NCBI GenBank assembly: GCA_900557195.1
Contig: USRT01000031.1
Coordinates: forward strand, 1 to 22,327
Direction: 5' to 3'
DNA from: an uncultured Clostridium sp.
GTDB lineage: Bacteria; Bacillota; Clostridia; TANB77; CAG-508
DNA length: 22,327 nucleotides
A program made the translations under genes and the position numbers. The notes beneath the pieces are model-generated. The model ran no database searches, was not told the DNA's origin, and worked only from the letters and a program-made list of their open reading frames with translations. Shown here in pieces: positions 7,495-13,381 of the stretch; position 1 is the stretch's first letter; the number at the start of each line of letters is the position of its first letter.

Positions 7495-8175
7495 TTGAAA
7501 ATTATAAAAAGAAATCAAATTATTATATTTGTTATAGCACTTATGCTAATAACAGCAGGATATTTAAATTATACAACTGGTGATGGAGGAGATTTAGTGG
7601 CAACAGGTAGCTTGGTAGATTCAGAAGAGGTTGCTGGCATAGGTGATGCAAAATTGGTGAGTAGTAATGCTATAGAGGGTCGTGAAAGTTTAGATAGTAC
7701 AAATATAGTAAGTGGCAATAGTACTACAAATACTGCAATAGATGAAAAAAATAATGCAAGTTTAAGTGGATCTTCAAGTGAAAACAAGACAGTTACTACA
7801 TCAGGAACAGTAGCAAAAGAAACTGATGAATATTTTACAAATTCTAGATTAACAAGAGATACTATGTATTCACAGATGATAGAAAGTTATCAGAAGATAT
7901 TAGATAATAATTCTATATCGGCAGACCAAAAAGCAATATCACAAACGGAAATTAAAAAAATAAATGATTTAAAAAATTCTATTATGATTTGTGAAAATTT
8001 AATAAAAACAAAAGGATTTAAAGATGTAGTTATTTTTGTAAATGATATAAGCATTAGTGTAATCATAAGGGCAGATGCAGAGGAAATAACAGGCGAAGGA
8101 GCTGCTCAAATTCAAAATATCGTTGCAAGAGAGATGAAAGCTGAGATAGACAATATACATATTAGTAATAAGTAA
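7495..8175 (+). CDS. spoIIIAH: Stage III sporulation protein AH
   Basis: SpoIIIAH crosses the mother-cell membrane and binds SpoIIQ from the forespore, linking the two membranes. I choose the TTG at 7495 as start (226 residues): AAGGAGGAG lies at 7478-7486 and the protein then begins with KIIKRNQIIIFVIALMLI, the single membrane helix. An upstream ATG at 7452 lies inside the REP-like repeat and has no binding site. A low-complexity Ser/Asn/Thr linker (about 45-115) precedes the YscJ/FliF-like ring domain from TRDTMYSQMI to the end (about 120-226). Two CGG triplets (7919, 7946) are out of frame (TCG-G, ACG-G) and the frame is intact. Confidence 0.92.
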   Translation: MKIIKRNQIIIFVIALMLITAGYLNYTTGDGGDLVATGSLVDSEEVAGIGDAKLVSSNAIEGRESLDSTNIVSGNSTTNTAIDEKNNASLSGSSSENKTVTTSGTVAKETDEYFTNSRLTRDTMYSQMIESYQKILDNNSISADQKAISQTEIKKINDLKNSIMICENLIKTKGFKDVVIFVNDISISVIIRADAEEITGEGAAQIQNIVAREMKAEIDNIHISNK

Positions 8176-8216
8176 GAAAATATTATATATAGTTAAATGG
8201 CAAAATAGAAAATACG

Positions 8217-8252
8217 AGACCTGCTGATTAGAACAAACGAATCAGCAGGTCT
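8217..8252. terminator. Bidirectional terminator
   Basis: AGACCTGCTGATT (8217-8229) pairs perfectly with AATCAGCAGGTCT (8240-8252), a 13-bp stem between the convergent spoIIIAH and the minus-strand gene at 8260. Confidence 0.75.
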
Positions 8253-8259
8253 TGTAAAA

Positions 8260-8631
8260 TTAGCGCACAAACACTTTTACAGAGTTTGCGTCGGTGAAAC
8301 GGAAAGTGTTCACGTCTCCGCAAAGTCCACAATATGTTATTTTGGATTTGTCAGCACGGCCAATAAAACATGAACAACCGAAGATATCATATCCTTCAGA
8401 ATCAGGATATTCAGCAAACAGAACACAAGTTATTTTTGCATCTTTCTCATCTACAATTTTAAGTTCTCCAGTTGCTGATATTTTTTCTTCGAGCCAATTT
8501 TTAAGCTCAGATAGGCCTAATTTTTTCCCACAACCGATTATGGGATTTTCATCAAAGCCTGAAAGACCTCTTGAGAACAATTCTAACTGTGAAGCCTTTT
8601 CCCGGTAAAACTTTTTGGTCTTTAACAACAT
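8260..8631 (-). CDS. Hypothetical protein, foreign-looking composition
   Basis: A 123-residue protein starting at the ATG at 8631, chosen because AAAGGAGT lies ten bases upstream; the longer ATG at 8652 would contain that site. There is no signal peptide or membrane helix. Several Cys residues (IIGCGKK, FGCSCFIGRADKS, YCGLCGD) suggest metal binding, but no named family is recognised. Codon use differs from its neighbours: CGT, GGC, GAC, ACC and GCC are frequent, as expected of a recently acquired gene. Codon 10 is an in-frame CGG (FYREKAS) where the downstream frame does not shift; a +1 shift would stop within a few codons. It sits on the minus strand between spoIIIAH and a small membrane peptide, with its own promoter. 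Confidence 0.65.
   Translation of the reverse strand: MLLKTKKFYREKASQLELFSRGLSGFDENPIIGCGKKLGLSELKNWLEEKISATGELKIVDEKDAKITCVLFAEYPDSEGYDIFGCSCFIGRADKSKITYCGLCGDVNTFRFTDANSVKVFVR
8602..8604 (-). other. In-frame CGG without a frame change
   Basis: TAC CGG GAA at codon 10 of the minus-strand gene. The open frame continues unshifted for 113 codons; a +1 shift would reach TAG after about six codons. One of two exceptions in the window, in a gene of foreign composition. Confidence 0.7.
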
Positions 8632-8669
8632 ATTGTTAAACACTCCTTTCAAAAATTTATAGTACAGTT

Positions 8670-8698
8670 ATATTAACATAAAACTATATACTTTTCAA
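8670..8698 (-). promoter_or_regulatory. Promoter of the minus-strand gene
   Basis: On the minus strand, TTGAAA (8698-8693) and TAATAT (8675-8670) are 17 bases apart, upstream of the AAAGGAGT site and the ATG at 8631. Confidence 0.55.
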
Positions 8699-8791
8699 GT
8701 AAATGAATTAAAAAAATAAACTTTAAGCCGTAAATAATGTGTTCTAACAATATTTATAAGAAATAAATTTAAAATTAAATTTACACAAAAG

Positions 8792-8819
8792 TTGACAAAT
8801 TTCAGATTCATAGTATAAT
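8792..8819 (+). promoter_or_regulatory. Promoter of the small membrane peptide
   Basis: A perfect TTGACA (8792-8797) and a perfect TATAAT (8814-8819), 16 bases apart, about 33 bases before the ATG at 8853. Confidence 0.65.
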
Positions 8820-8852
8820 AAAATTATATTGTAATAAGGAGATAAAGATATT

Positions 8853-9002
8853 ATGATAGCAAAAATATGGAAAAAGTTATTATTGTTTGTATTAATTGTG
8901 GCTTGTTTATTTAATATAATAAACAAACTAGTTACAAAAGCATCATTGAAACAAGAACTTGAATCTTCAGCAAAATATATATACGAACAAAATAATAAAT
9001 AA
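8853..9002 (+). CDS. Small single-pass membrane protein (49 aa)
   Basis: Begins MIAKIWKKLLLFVLIVACLF: a short basic end, then one hydrophobic helix (about 9-23), then a charged tail ending YIYEQNNK. A consensus promoter and an AAGGA site lie directly upstream, so it is probably expressed. The positive-inside pattern suggests a short N-terminus in the cytoplasm and the tail outside. It resembles FtsL/DivIC-like or septum-type short bitopic proteins in outline only; no family is recognised. Roles as a small toxin or membrane regulator are equally possible. It is followed by the rpmE promoter. Confidence 0.55.
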   Translation: MIAKIWKKLLLFVLIVACLFNIINKLVTKASLKQELESSAKYIYEQNNK

Positions 9003-9022
9003 AAATAATTTTAATATAACTA

Positions 9023-9051
9023 TTGAAATGTATAAAAATTTGTGTTAATAT
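9023..9051 (+). promoter_or_regulatory. rpmE promoter
   Basis: TTGAAA (9023-9028) and TAATAT (9046-9051) are 17 bases apart. Transcription would start after the ATG at 9023, which rules out a longer reading of rpmE from there. Confidence 0.5.
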
Positions 9052-9094
9052 ATTAAACGGTAGTTTTTATTTTATTAAGGGAGAGGTGAAACAA

Positions 9095-9295
9095 ATGAAA
9101 GAAGGAATACATCCAAACTATGCAGAAGCAACAATCACATGTGCATGTGGAAATGTTTTTACAACAAATTCAACAAAAGGTGATATGAAAGTTGATGTTT
9201 GTTCAAAATGTCATCCATTCTGGACAGGTAACTTAAAAAGAGAAACAACAGGTGGTAGAGCAGATAAATTTAAAAAGAAATATGGAATTGCATAA
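9095..9295 (+). CDS. rpmE: 50S ribosomal protein L31
   Basis: A 66-residue protein, MKEGIHPNYAEATITCACGN through VCSKCHPFWTG to TTGGRADKFKKKYG, a near-complete match to the bacterial L31 pattern. The Cys residues in CAC and CSKC make it the zinc-binding (C+) form. L31 bridges the large and small ribosomal subunits. The start at 9095 follows GGGAGAGGTGA and is the normal L31 start. It is transcribed alone, with a promoter before it and a terminator after it. Confidence 0.96.
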   Translation: MKEGIHPNYAEATITCACGNVFTTNSTKGDMKVDVCSKCHPFWTGNLKRETTGGRADKFKKKYGIA

Positions 9296-9311
9296 ATATA
9301 ATATGAATAAA

Positions 9312-9338
9312 AGAGTAGCAAAAGCTATTCTTTTTTTA
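9312..9338 (+). terminator. rpmE terminator
   Basis: AGAGTAGC (9312-9319) pairs with GCTATTCT (9324-9331, one G-T pair) around AAAA, followed by a T-run. Confidence 0.8.
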
Positions 9339-9391
9339 GTTATATATTAAGAAATAAACTTTTAGTAAATGAATAAAAAATAAATAATATT

Positions 9392-9420
9392 TTGACTAGT
9401 CAGTATAATTGATTTATAAA
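9392..9420 (+). promoter_or_regulatory. Promoter with TGACTAGTCA palindrome
   Basis: TTGACT (9392-9397) and TATAAA (9415-9420) are 17 bases apart. The palindrome TGACTAGTCA overlaps the -35 box and looks like a repressor site. Confidence 0.5.
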
Positions 9421-9466
9421 ATAGATGTAATATAATAATAAAATAAAAAATAAAGGAGGAATCCTA

Positions 9467-9667
9467 ATGTTGAAAAATGAAACCTATATTCTTAATGGTA
9501 AGAAGGTAGATGTCTTAGGTACTCGGAAGACTGATATAGAACCATTTTTTCCAGTAGTTGATGTATGTAATATCAAAATTAATGGAAAAGTATATTCTGT
9601 TATAGCCGATGAGTTAGAAAAAGCAATTTGTAATGGTAATAGTTGCCTTACATTTGTGTGGGATTAG
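9467..9667 (+). CDS. Short protein of unknown function (66 aa)
   Basis: Starts at the ATG at 9467 after AAAGGAGGAATCCTA and has its own promoter and a strong terminator, so it is a real transcription unit. The sequence (ETYILNGKKVDVLG ... NIKINGKVYSVIADELEKA ... LTFVWD) is compact and beta-rich-looking, with no signal peptide and three Cys. I recognise no family. Codon use matches the host. It has an in-frame CGG at codon 20 (GTRKT) and the frame continues straight through it for 46 codons; a +1 shift would give only about 23 residues before TAG. So CGG here is either read as an ordinary codon or acts as a switch between two products. Confidence 0.65.
   Translation: MLKNETYILNGKKVDVLGTRKTDIEPFFPVVDVCNIKINGKVYSVIADELEKAICNGNSCLTFVWD
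9524..9526 (+). other. In-frame CGG without a frame change
   Basis: ACT CGG AAG in the 66-residue gene. The same upstream codon, ACT, precedes the shifting site in spoIIIAG, so the P-site codon alone does not decide whether CGG shifts. The second of two exceptions. Confidence 0.7.
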
Positions 9668-9673
9668 TTGTAA

Positions 9674-9716
9674 CTCTCTTAAATGATTTTATTAAGGTCA
9701 TTTAAGAGAGTCTTTT
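9674..9716 (+). terminator. Strong rho-independent terminator
   Basis: CTCTCTTAAATGA (9674-9686) pairs perfectly with TCATTTAAGAGAG (9698-9710), followed by TCTTTTT. Confidence 0.88.
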
Positions 9717-9750
9717 TATCTAAATAATAAGAAAATAAATACAAAAACTA

Positions 9751-9806
9751 TTGACAATTGAATATGTATTCAACTATAATAAATTTAAAGTTGAATACAC
9801 ATTCAA
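9751..9806 (+). promoter_or_regulatory. cad promoter with twin operators
   Basis: A perfect TTGACA (9751-9756) and a perfect TATAAT (9775-9780) are 18 bases apart. The palindrome TTGAATATGTATTCAA (9758-9773) fills the spacer and a second copy, TTGAATACACATTCAA, lies at 9791-9806. The TTGAATA/TATTCAA half-sites are typical of ArsR/SmtB-family operators, so the CadC-like protein just downstream is the likely binder and represses its own operon until metal binds. Confidence 0.82.
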
Positions 9807-9856
9807 TTAAAAGATGAATATAATAAATTATTGTGAGAAAGAAAGGAGATAAAAAA

Positions 9857-10216
9857 ATGTCAAAAAATGAATTTATATGTGATTGCAATATCATACATCA
9901 AAATGTAGTAGATGATACTTTAAGTAAAATGCCAGATAACAACCTATTTAATAAATTAGCAGAATTTTTTAAGATATTAGGAGACACAACAAGGGCAAAA
10001 ATATTATTTGCACTTGATCAAAATGAGATGTGTGTATGTGATATTGCAAATGTTTTAGGAATGAGTAAATCTTCTATATCTCATCAATTAGGAACTTTAA
10101 GAAGAATGAATATAGTTAAATGCAGAAAAGAAGGGAAAGAAGTTTATTATATGTTAGATGATGATCATGTAAAAGGACTATTTGAACTTGGAATGGAACA
10201 TATAGAACATAAGTAG
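9857..10216 (+). CDS. cadC: ArsR/SmtB-family metal-sensing repressor, CadC-like
   Basis: A 119-residue winged-helix regulator. I place the start at 9857, after AAAGGAGAT. The N-terminus carries the CadC cysteine pair (ICDCNIIHQ); the core is FKILGDTTRAKILFAL, then EMCVCDIANVLGMSKSSISHQL (DNA-recognition helix at about 68-82). The ELCVCD-type Cys motif is the alpha3N metal site of CadC sensors. The C-terminal helix DDDHVKGLFELGMEHIEH supplies the Asp/His ligands of the alpha5 zinc site. With both sites it probably senses Cd/Pb/Zn-type metals and releases DNA when loaded. Twin operators overlap its promoter. It leads the operon with the HMA protein and the P1B ATPase. Confidence 0.9.
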   Translation: MSKNEFICDCNIIHQNVVDDTLSKMPDNNLFNKLAEFFKILGDTTRAKILFALDQNEMCVCDIANVLGMSKSSISHQLGTLRRMNIVKCRKEGKEVYYMLDDDHVKGLFELGMEHIEHK

Positions 10217-10368
10217 AAATTAAAATTAGACAATATAAATTATATGGAAATGCATGTTATTTAATGAACTTTAAAAGGTTATAATTTAAGATTTCAATAT
10301 ATTAAAGAAGAAAGTGTTTATTTGAAACAGTTTCTAAAGAATATTTATGAACGTGGAGGTAGATTATT

Positions 10369-10590
10369 ATGAAAAAAACATACAAATTAAAAGGATTAGA
10401 CTGTGCAAATTGTGCAGCAAAAATGGAAGAGAAGGTTAATAAAATAAAAGGTGTAGAAAGTGCATCTATAAGTTTTATGACAGGAAGAATGGTTATTGAA
10501 TATAATGAAGAAAATATAGAAGAAATTATGAAACAAGTAAAAAAAGCTATAAAAAGAGAAGAACCAGATGTTAAATTAGAAGAAATTTAA
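10369..10590 (+). CDS. HMA-domain metal-binding protein
   Basis: A 73-residue single HMA domain: MKKTYKLKGLDCANCAAKMEEKV contains the metal-binding C-A-N-C motif (Cys13 and Cys16), followed by the ferredoxin-like fold pattern IKGVESASISFMTGRM. It corresponds to the N-terminal domain usually fused to CadA/ZntA ATPases, here encoded separately just before an ATPase that lacks it. It probably captures Zn/Cd and hands it to the pump, or acts as a CopZ-like chaperone. GTGGAGG lies before the ATG at 10369. It contains no CGG. Confidence 0.9.
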   Translation: MKKTYKLKGLDCANCAAKMEEKVNKIKGVESASISFMTGRMVIEYNEENIEEIMKQVKKAIKREEPDVKLEEI

Positions 10591-10680
10591 GTAGAGAAAT
10601 AATTAGTGCGAAAATAAAGATAAATCTTATTATTTTTTATGGTATTTTATGCTAAAAAAGTAACTAAAATGGAGGTTTTT

Positions 10681-12529
10681 ATGAAAAAAAGAGGAGTGAA
10701 GATTATAATTGCTTTTATATTATTTATTATTTCATTATTAGTACCTTTTCAAAATGAATATATAAATAAAGGACTTTATATATTAAGTTATATTATAGTT
10801 CGGACTGGATATTGTTTTAAAAGCAATAAGAAATATTTTTAGAGGTAAAGTATTTGATGAAAATTTTCTTATGGCGATTGCTACAATAGGCGCTTTTGCT
10901 ATAGGAGAGTTTCCAGAAGCAGTAGCTGTTATGCTTTTTTATAAGATTGGAGAATTATTTCAAAGTTATGCTGTAGATAAATCAAGAAAGTCTATTAGTA
11001 GTTTAATGGATTTAAGACCAGATTATGCAAATGTAAAAAGAAATGATAAAATAGAAAAAGTCGATCCAGATGATGTAAAATTAGGAGAAATAATTGTAGT
11101 AAAACCAGGAGAAAAGGTTCCTTTAGATGGAGTTGTTCTAGAAGGAACATCTAATCTAGATACAAAAGCACTAACAGGAGAATCTATTCCTAAAAGAGTA
11201 GAAACAGATTGTGAAGTATTAAGTGGATGTATTAATCAAGATGGATTATTAACTATAAAAGTAACAAAAGAATTTGGAGAATCTACAGTTTCAAAAATAT
11301 TGGATTTAGTAGAAAATGCAAGTAGTAAAAAATCTAAACAAGAAAATTTTATAACAAAATTTGCAAAATATTATACACCTATTGTTGTTATAGTTGCAGT
11401 GATACTAGCAATTATTCCACCATTTATTTTTAAAAGTACAAGTTTTGTAGATTGGCTTTATAGAGCTTTAACATTTTTAGTAGTATCATGTCCTTGCGCA
11501 CTTGTAATATCAATACCACTAGGATTCTTTGGAGGAATTGGAGGAAGTGCTAAAAAAGGTATACTAGTAAAAGGTAGTAATTATTTAGAAGCTTTATCTA
11601 AAGCAGAAGTATTTGTATTTGATAAAACTGGAACTTTAACAGAAGGTGTTTTTGAGGTACAAAAAATAAATCATGTAGGAATTTCTAAAGAAGAATTTCT
11701 AAAAATCGTAGCACATGCAGAATATTATTCAAATCATCCAATATCAACATCTTTAAAAAATGCATATAATAAGAAAATAGATGAAAATTTGATAAAAGAA
11801 GCAAAAGAGTTATCAGGACTTCGGTATAATGGCAAAAGTAGAAGATAAAGATGTTTTAGTCCGGAAATAGTAAATTGATGGAAACAAAAAATATAAATTA
11901 TACTGCATGTAATGATATTGGAACAATTATATATGTTTCAATTAATAATAAATTTGCAGGATATATAGTAATATCAGACAAAATAAAAGCTGATGCTAAA
12001 GAAACAATTAAGAGTTTAAAGAAGAATAATATTAAAAAGACTGTTATGCTAACAGGAGATAAGGAATCCACTAGCAAAGCTATAGCAAATAAATTAGAAA
12101 TTGATGAGGTTTATGCAGAATTATTACCAGATGGTAAAGTAGAAAAACTTAAGAACTTAATGAAAGAAAAACAGGCAAAAGGAAATATCGTTTTTGTTGG
12201 AGATGGTATAAACGATAGTCCAGTTTTAGCACTTTCCGATATTGGAATTGCAATGGGAGCAGCTCGGAGCAGATAGTGCAATTGAAGCAGCTGATATAGT
12301 TATAATGACAGATGAACCATCTAAAATAATTGAGGGGATTAAAATATCAAAAAAAACAATGCGAATTGTTAAAGAAAATATAGTTTTTGCAATTGCAGTT
12401 AAAGTAGGAGTTTTAATATTAACTGCAATAGGCTTAGGGTCAATGTGGGAAGCTGTATTTGCAGATGTCGGAGTTTCTATTTTAGCAATATTGAATTCAC
12501 TTAGAGTATTAAGGGTAAAGGATAAATAG
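10681..12529 (+). CDS. cadA: P1B-type Zn/Cd/Pb-exporting ATPase with four CGG recoding sites
   Basis: Reads as one 614-residue pump only if a base is skipped at four in-frame CGG codons (10801, 11822, 11862, 12265). The rebuilt protein has IIV-G-LDIVLKAIRNI, the FDENFLMAIATIGAF helix, TGES (about 165-168, actuator), the metal-binding CPC in SCPCAL (270-272), the phosphorylated Asp314 in DKTGT, NHPIS, VLV-G-NSKLM, GDGINDSP (about 506-513) and AA-G-ADSAIEAAD. CPC plus the CadC-like regulator point to Zn2+/Cd2+/Pb2+ export; CopA-type Cu pumps also have CPC but different flanks. At each shift the residue produced is a Gly that the family usually conserves. It lacks an N-terminal HMA domain, which is encoded just upstream. 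The start at 10681 follows ATGGAGG. Without recoding it would be five useless fragments. Confidence 0.88.
10801..10804 (+). other. CGG +1 recoding site 4 (GTT CGGA CTG)
   Basis: In-frame CGG. The shift gives SYIIV-G-LDIVLKA, matching the conserved (I)G-x-D-V/I-L of CadA pumps. The unshifted reading stops after about 13 codons. Confidence 0.88.
11822..11825 (+). other. CGG +1 recoding site 5 (CTT CGGT ATA)
   Basis: In-frame CGG. The shift gives LSGL-G-IMAKVEDKDV, the conserved G-x-G-(V/I) of the nucleotide-binding domain. The unshifted reading stops eight codons later. The only site followed by T. Confidence 0.88.
11862..11865 (+). other. CGG +1 recoding site 6 (GTC CGGA AAT)
   Basis: In frame only after the previous shift, 40 bases upstream. 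The shift gives VLV-G-NSKLM, matching the invariant VLVGN-x-K-L-M of P1B ATPases. Two successive events in 14 codons are needed here. Confidence 0.9.
12265..12268 (+). other. CGG +1 recoding site 7 (GCT CGGA GCA)
   Basis: In-frame CGG. The shift gives IAMGAA-G-ADSAIEAADIV, matching the near-invariant G-x-D-x-A-I-E-A-A-D of heavy-metal ATPases. Unshifted, the frame stops two codons later. Confidence 0.9.
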
Positions 12530-12543
12530 ATAGAGACAAAGAC

Positions 12544-12568
12544 AGACAATGGGACGGAGCTTTTGTCT
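12544..12568. repeat. REP-like hairpin, left copy
   Basis: AGACAA ... TTTTGTCT around GGGACGGAGC. It is the inverse of the copy at 13208-13234 (shared ACGGAGCTTTTGTC) and related to the GGGACGGGG repeat in spoIIIAG. It lies just after the ATPase stop. Confidence 0.6.
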
Positions 12569-12621
12569 ATAGAATTTTTAGAAATAAAACTTATACTAAT
12601 ATTAAAATTAAAGGGGGAAAA

Positions 12622-13209
12622 ATGGCATCATTAATAATGCACTTATGTATGACACAAAATTTACAGAAAAAATATAATTTAAAGAATGAAATTTTATTGG
12701 GAGCAATTCTACCTGATATAATAAAAAAATCAAAATTAAAAACAAAGAAAGAATCTCACTATATTGAAGAAAATGAAAATTTACCAAATATAAATAGATA
12801 TATAAATATAAATATGAAAAATGGATATAATCAAATTCAACTAGGATATTTATTTCATTTATTACAAGATAAGATTTGGTATCAATATTTGGATGAATTC
12901 AAAAATAGATATAATGGAGAACATAATGGGTTTGCCGATAAAATTCATTCTGATATGAATATTTGCGATAAATATATTTTAAATAAATCAAATATAGATG
13001 AAGAAAAATTTATAAATATTAAGTTAGAATTAGAAAAGATGTTAAATAATAGTGAGATGCAGTCATGTATTAATGAATCATTAAAAATAAGAAAAATAGA
13101 GAATAATCAAATATATTTTATAACAGAAAATATATTAAATGAATATATTGAAAAAGCAATAAATGAATGTAAATTAATATTAAAAAAACTAGAATATAGA
13201 TATTTTTAA
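12622..13209 (+). CDS. Putative zinc-dependent phospholipase C-like protein
   Basis: A 195-residue cytoplasmic protein with AAGGGGG before the ATG at 12622. It has MASLIMHLCMTQNL, LLGAILPDIIKKSK, KKESHY and IQLGYLFHLLQDKIW. The spacing of His7, Asp32, His47, His79 and Asp83 resembles the zinc-ligand layout of bacterial zinc-dependent phospholipase C/S1-P1-like domains found as hypothetical proteins in Firmicutes. I rate this as a family-level guess; the C-terminal half is Lys/Glu/Asn-rich and unfamiliar. The gene is bracketed by oppositely oriented REP-like hairpins that begin right at its end and just upstream, so it may have moved as a unit. It is not obviously tied to the metal-efflux operon before it. 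Confidence 0.6.
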   Translation: MASLIMHLCMTQNLQKKYNLKNEILLGAILPDIIKKSKLKTKKESHYIEENENLPNINRYININMKNGYNQIQLGYLFHLLQDKIWYQYLDEFKNRYNGEHNGFADKIHSDMNICDKYILNKSNIDEEKFINIKLELEKMLNNSEMQSCINESLKIRKIENNQIYFITENILNEYIEKAINECKLILKKLEYRYF

Positions 13210-13240
13210 GACAAAAGCTCCGTACTTTTGTCTTATTTTT
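13208..13240 (+). terminator. REP-like hairpin acting as terminator, right copy
   Basis: AAGACAAAAG (13208-13217) pairs with CTTTTGTCTT (13225-13234) around CTCCGTA, followed by ATTTTT. It starts inside the stop codon of the preceding gene and is the inverse partner of the repeat at 12544-12568. Confidence 0.75.
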
Positions 13241-13287
13241 GACTGCCCAGTCAGCAAATTGACAAAGAAATATTATTGTGTTAATCT
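13240..13287 (+). promoter_or_regulatory. Promoter and palindromic operator of the acyl-CoA synthetase gene
   Basis: TTGACA (13259-13264) and TAATCT (13282-13287) are 17 bases apart. The palindrome TGACTGCCCAGTCA (13240-13253) lies just upstream of the -35 box and may bind a TetR-type regulator. Confidence 0.55.
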
Positions 13288-13381
13288 GATTTAAGAGAAT
13301 AAATTGAAATAGAAAAATAAAAAGAAAAATGTTTAATAATTTGAGTTTATTTCTAATCTATAGTTTAAGGAGATAAATAAT

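Noticed and set aside
8294..8608. Plus-strand open frame of 104 codons opposite the minus-strand gene
   Set aside because: No ribosome binding site, low-complexity composition, and the minus-strand frame has a good promoter and binding site.
713..12268. CGG simply reassigned to another amino acid
   Set aside because: A three-base reassignment would keep the frame. At these nine sites the downstream protein is recovered only in the +1 frame, so a triplet reading does not explain them.
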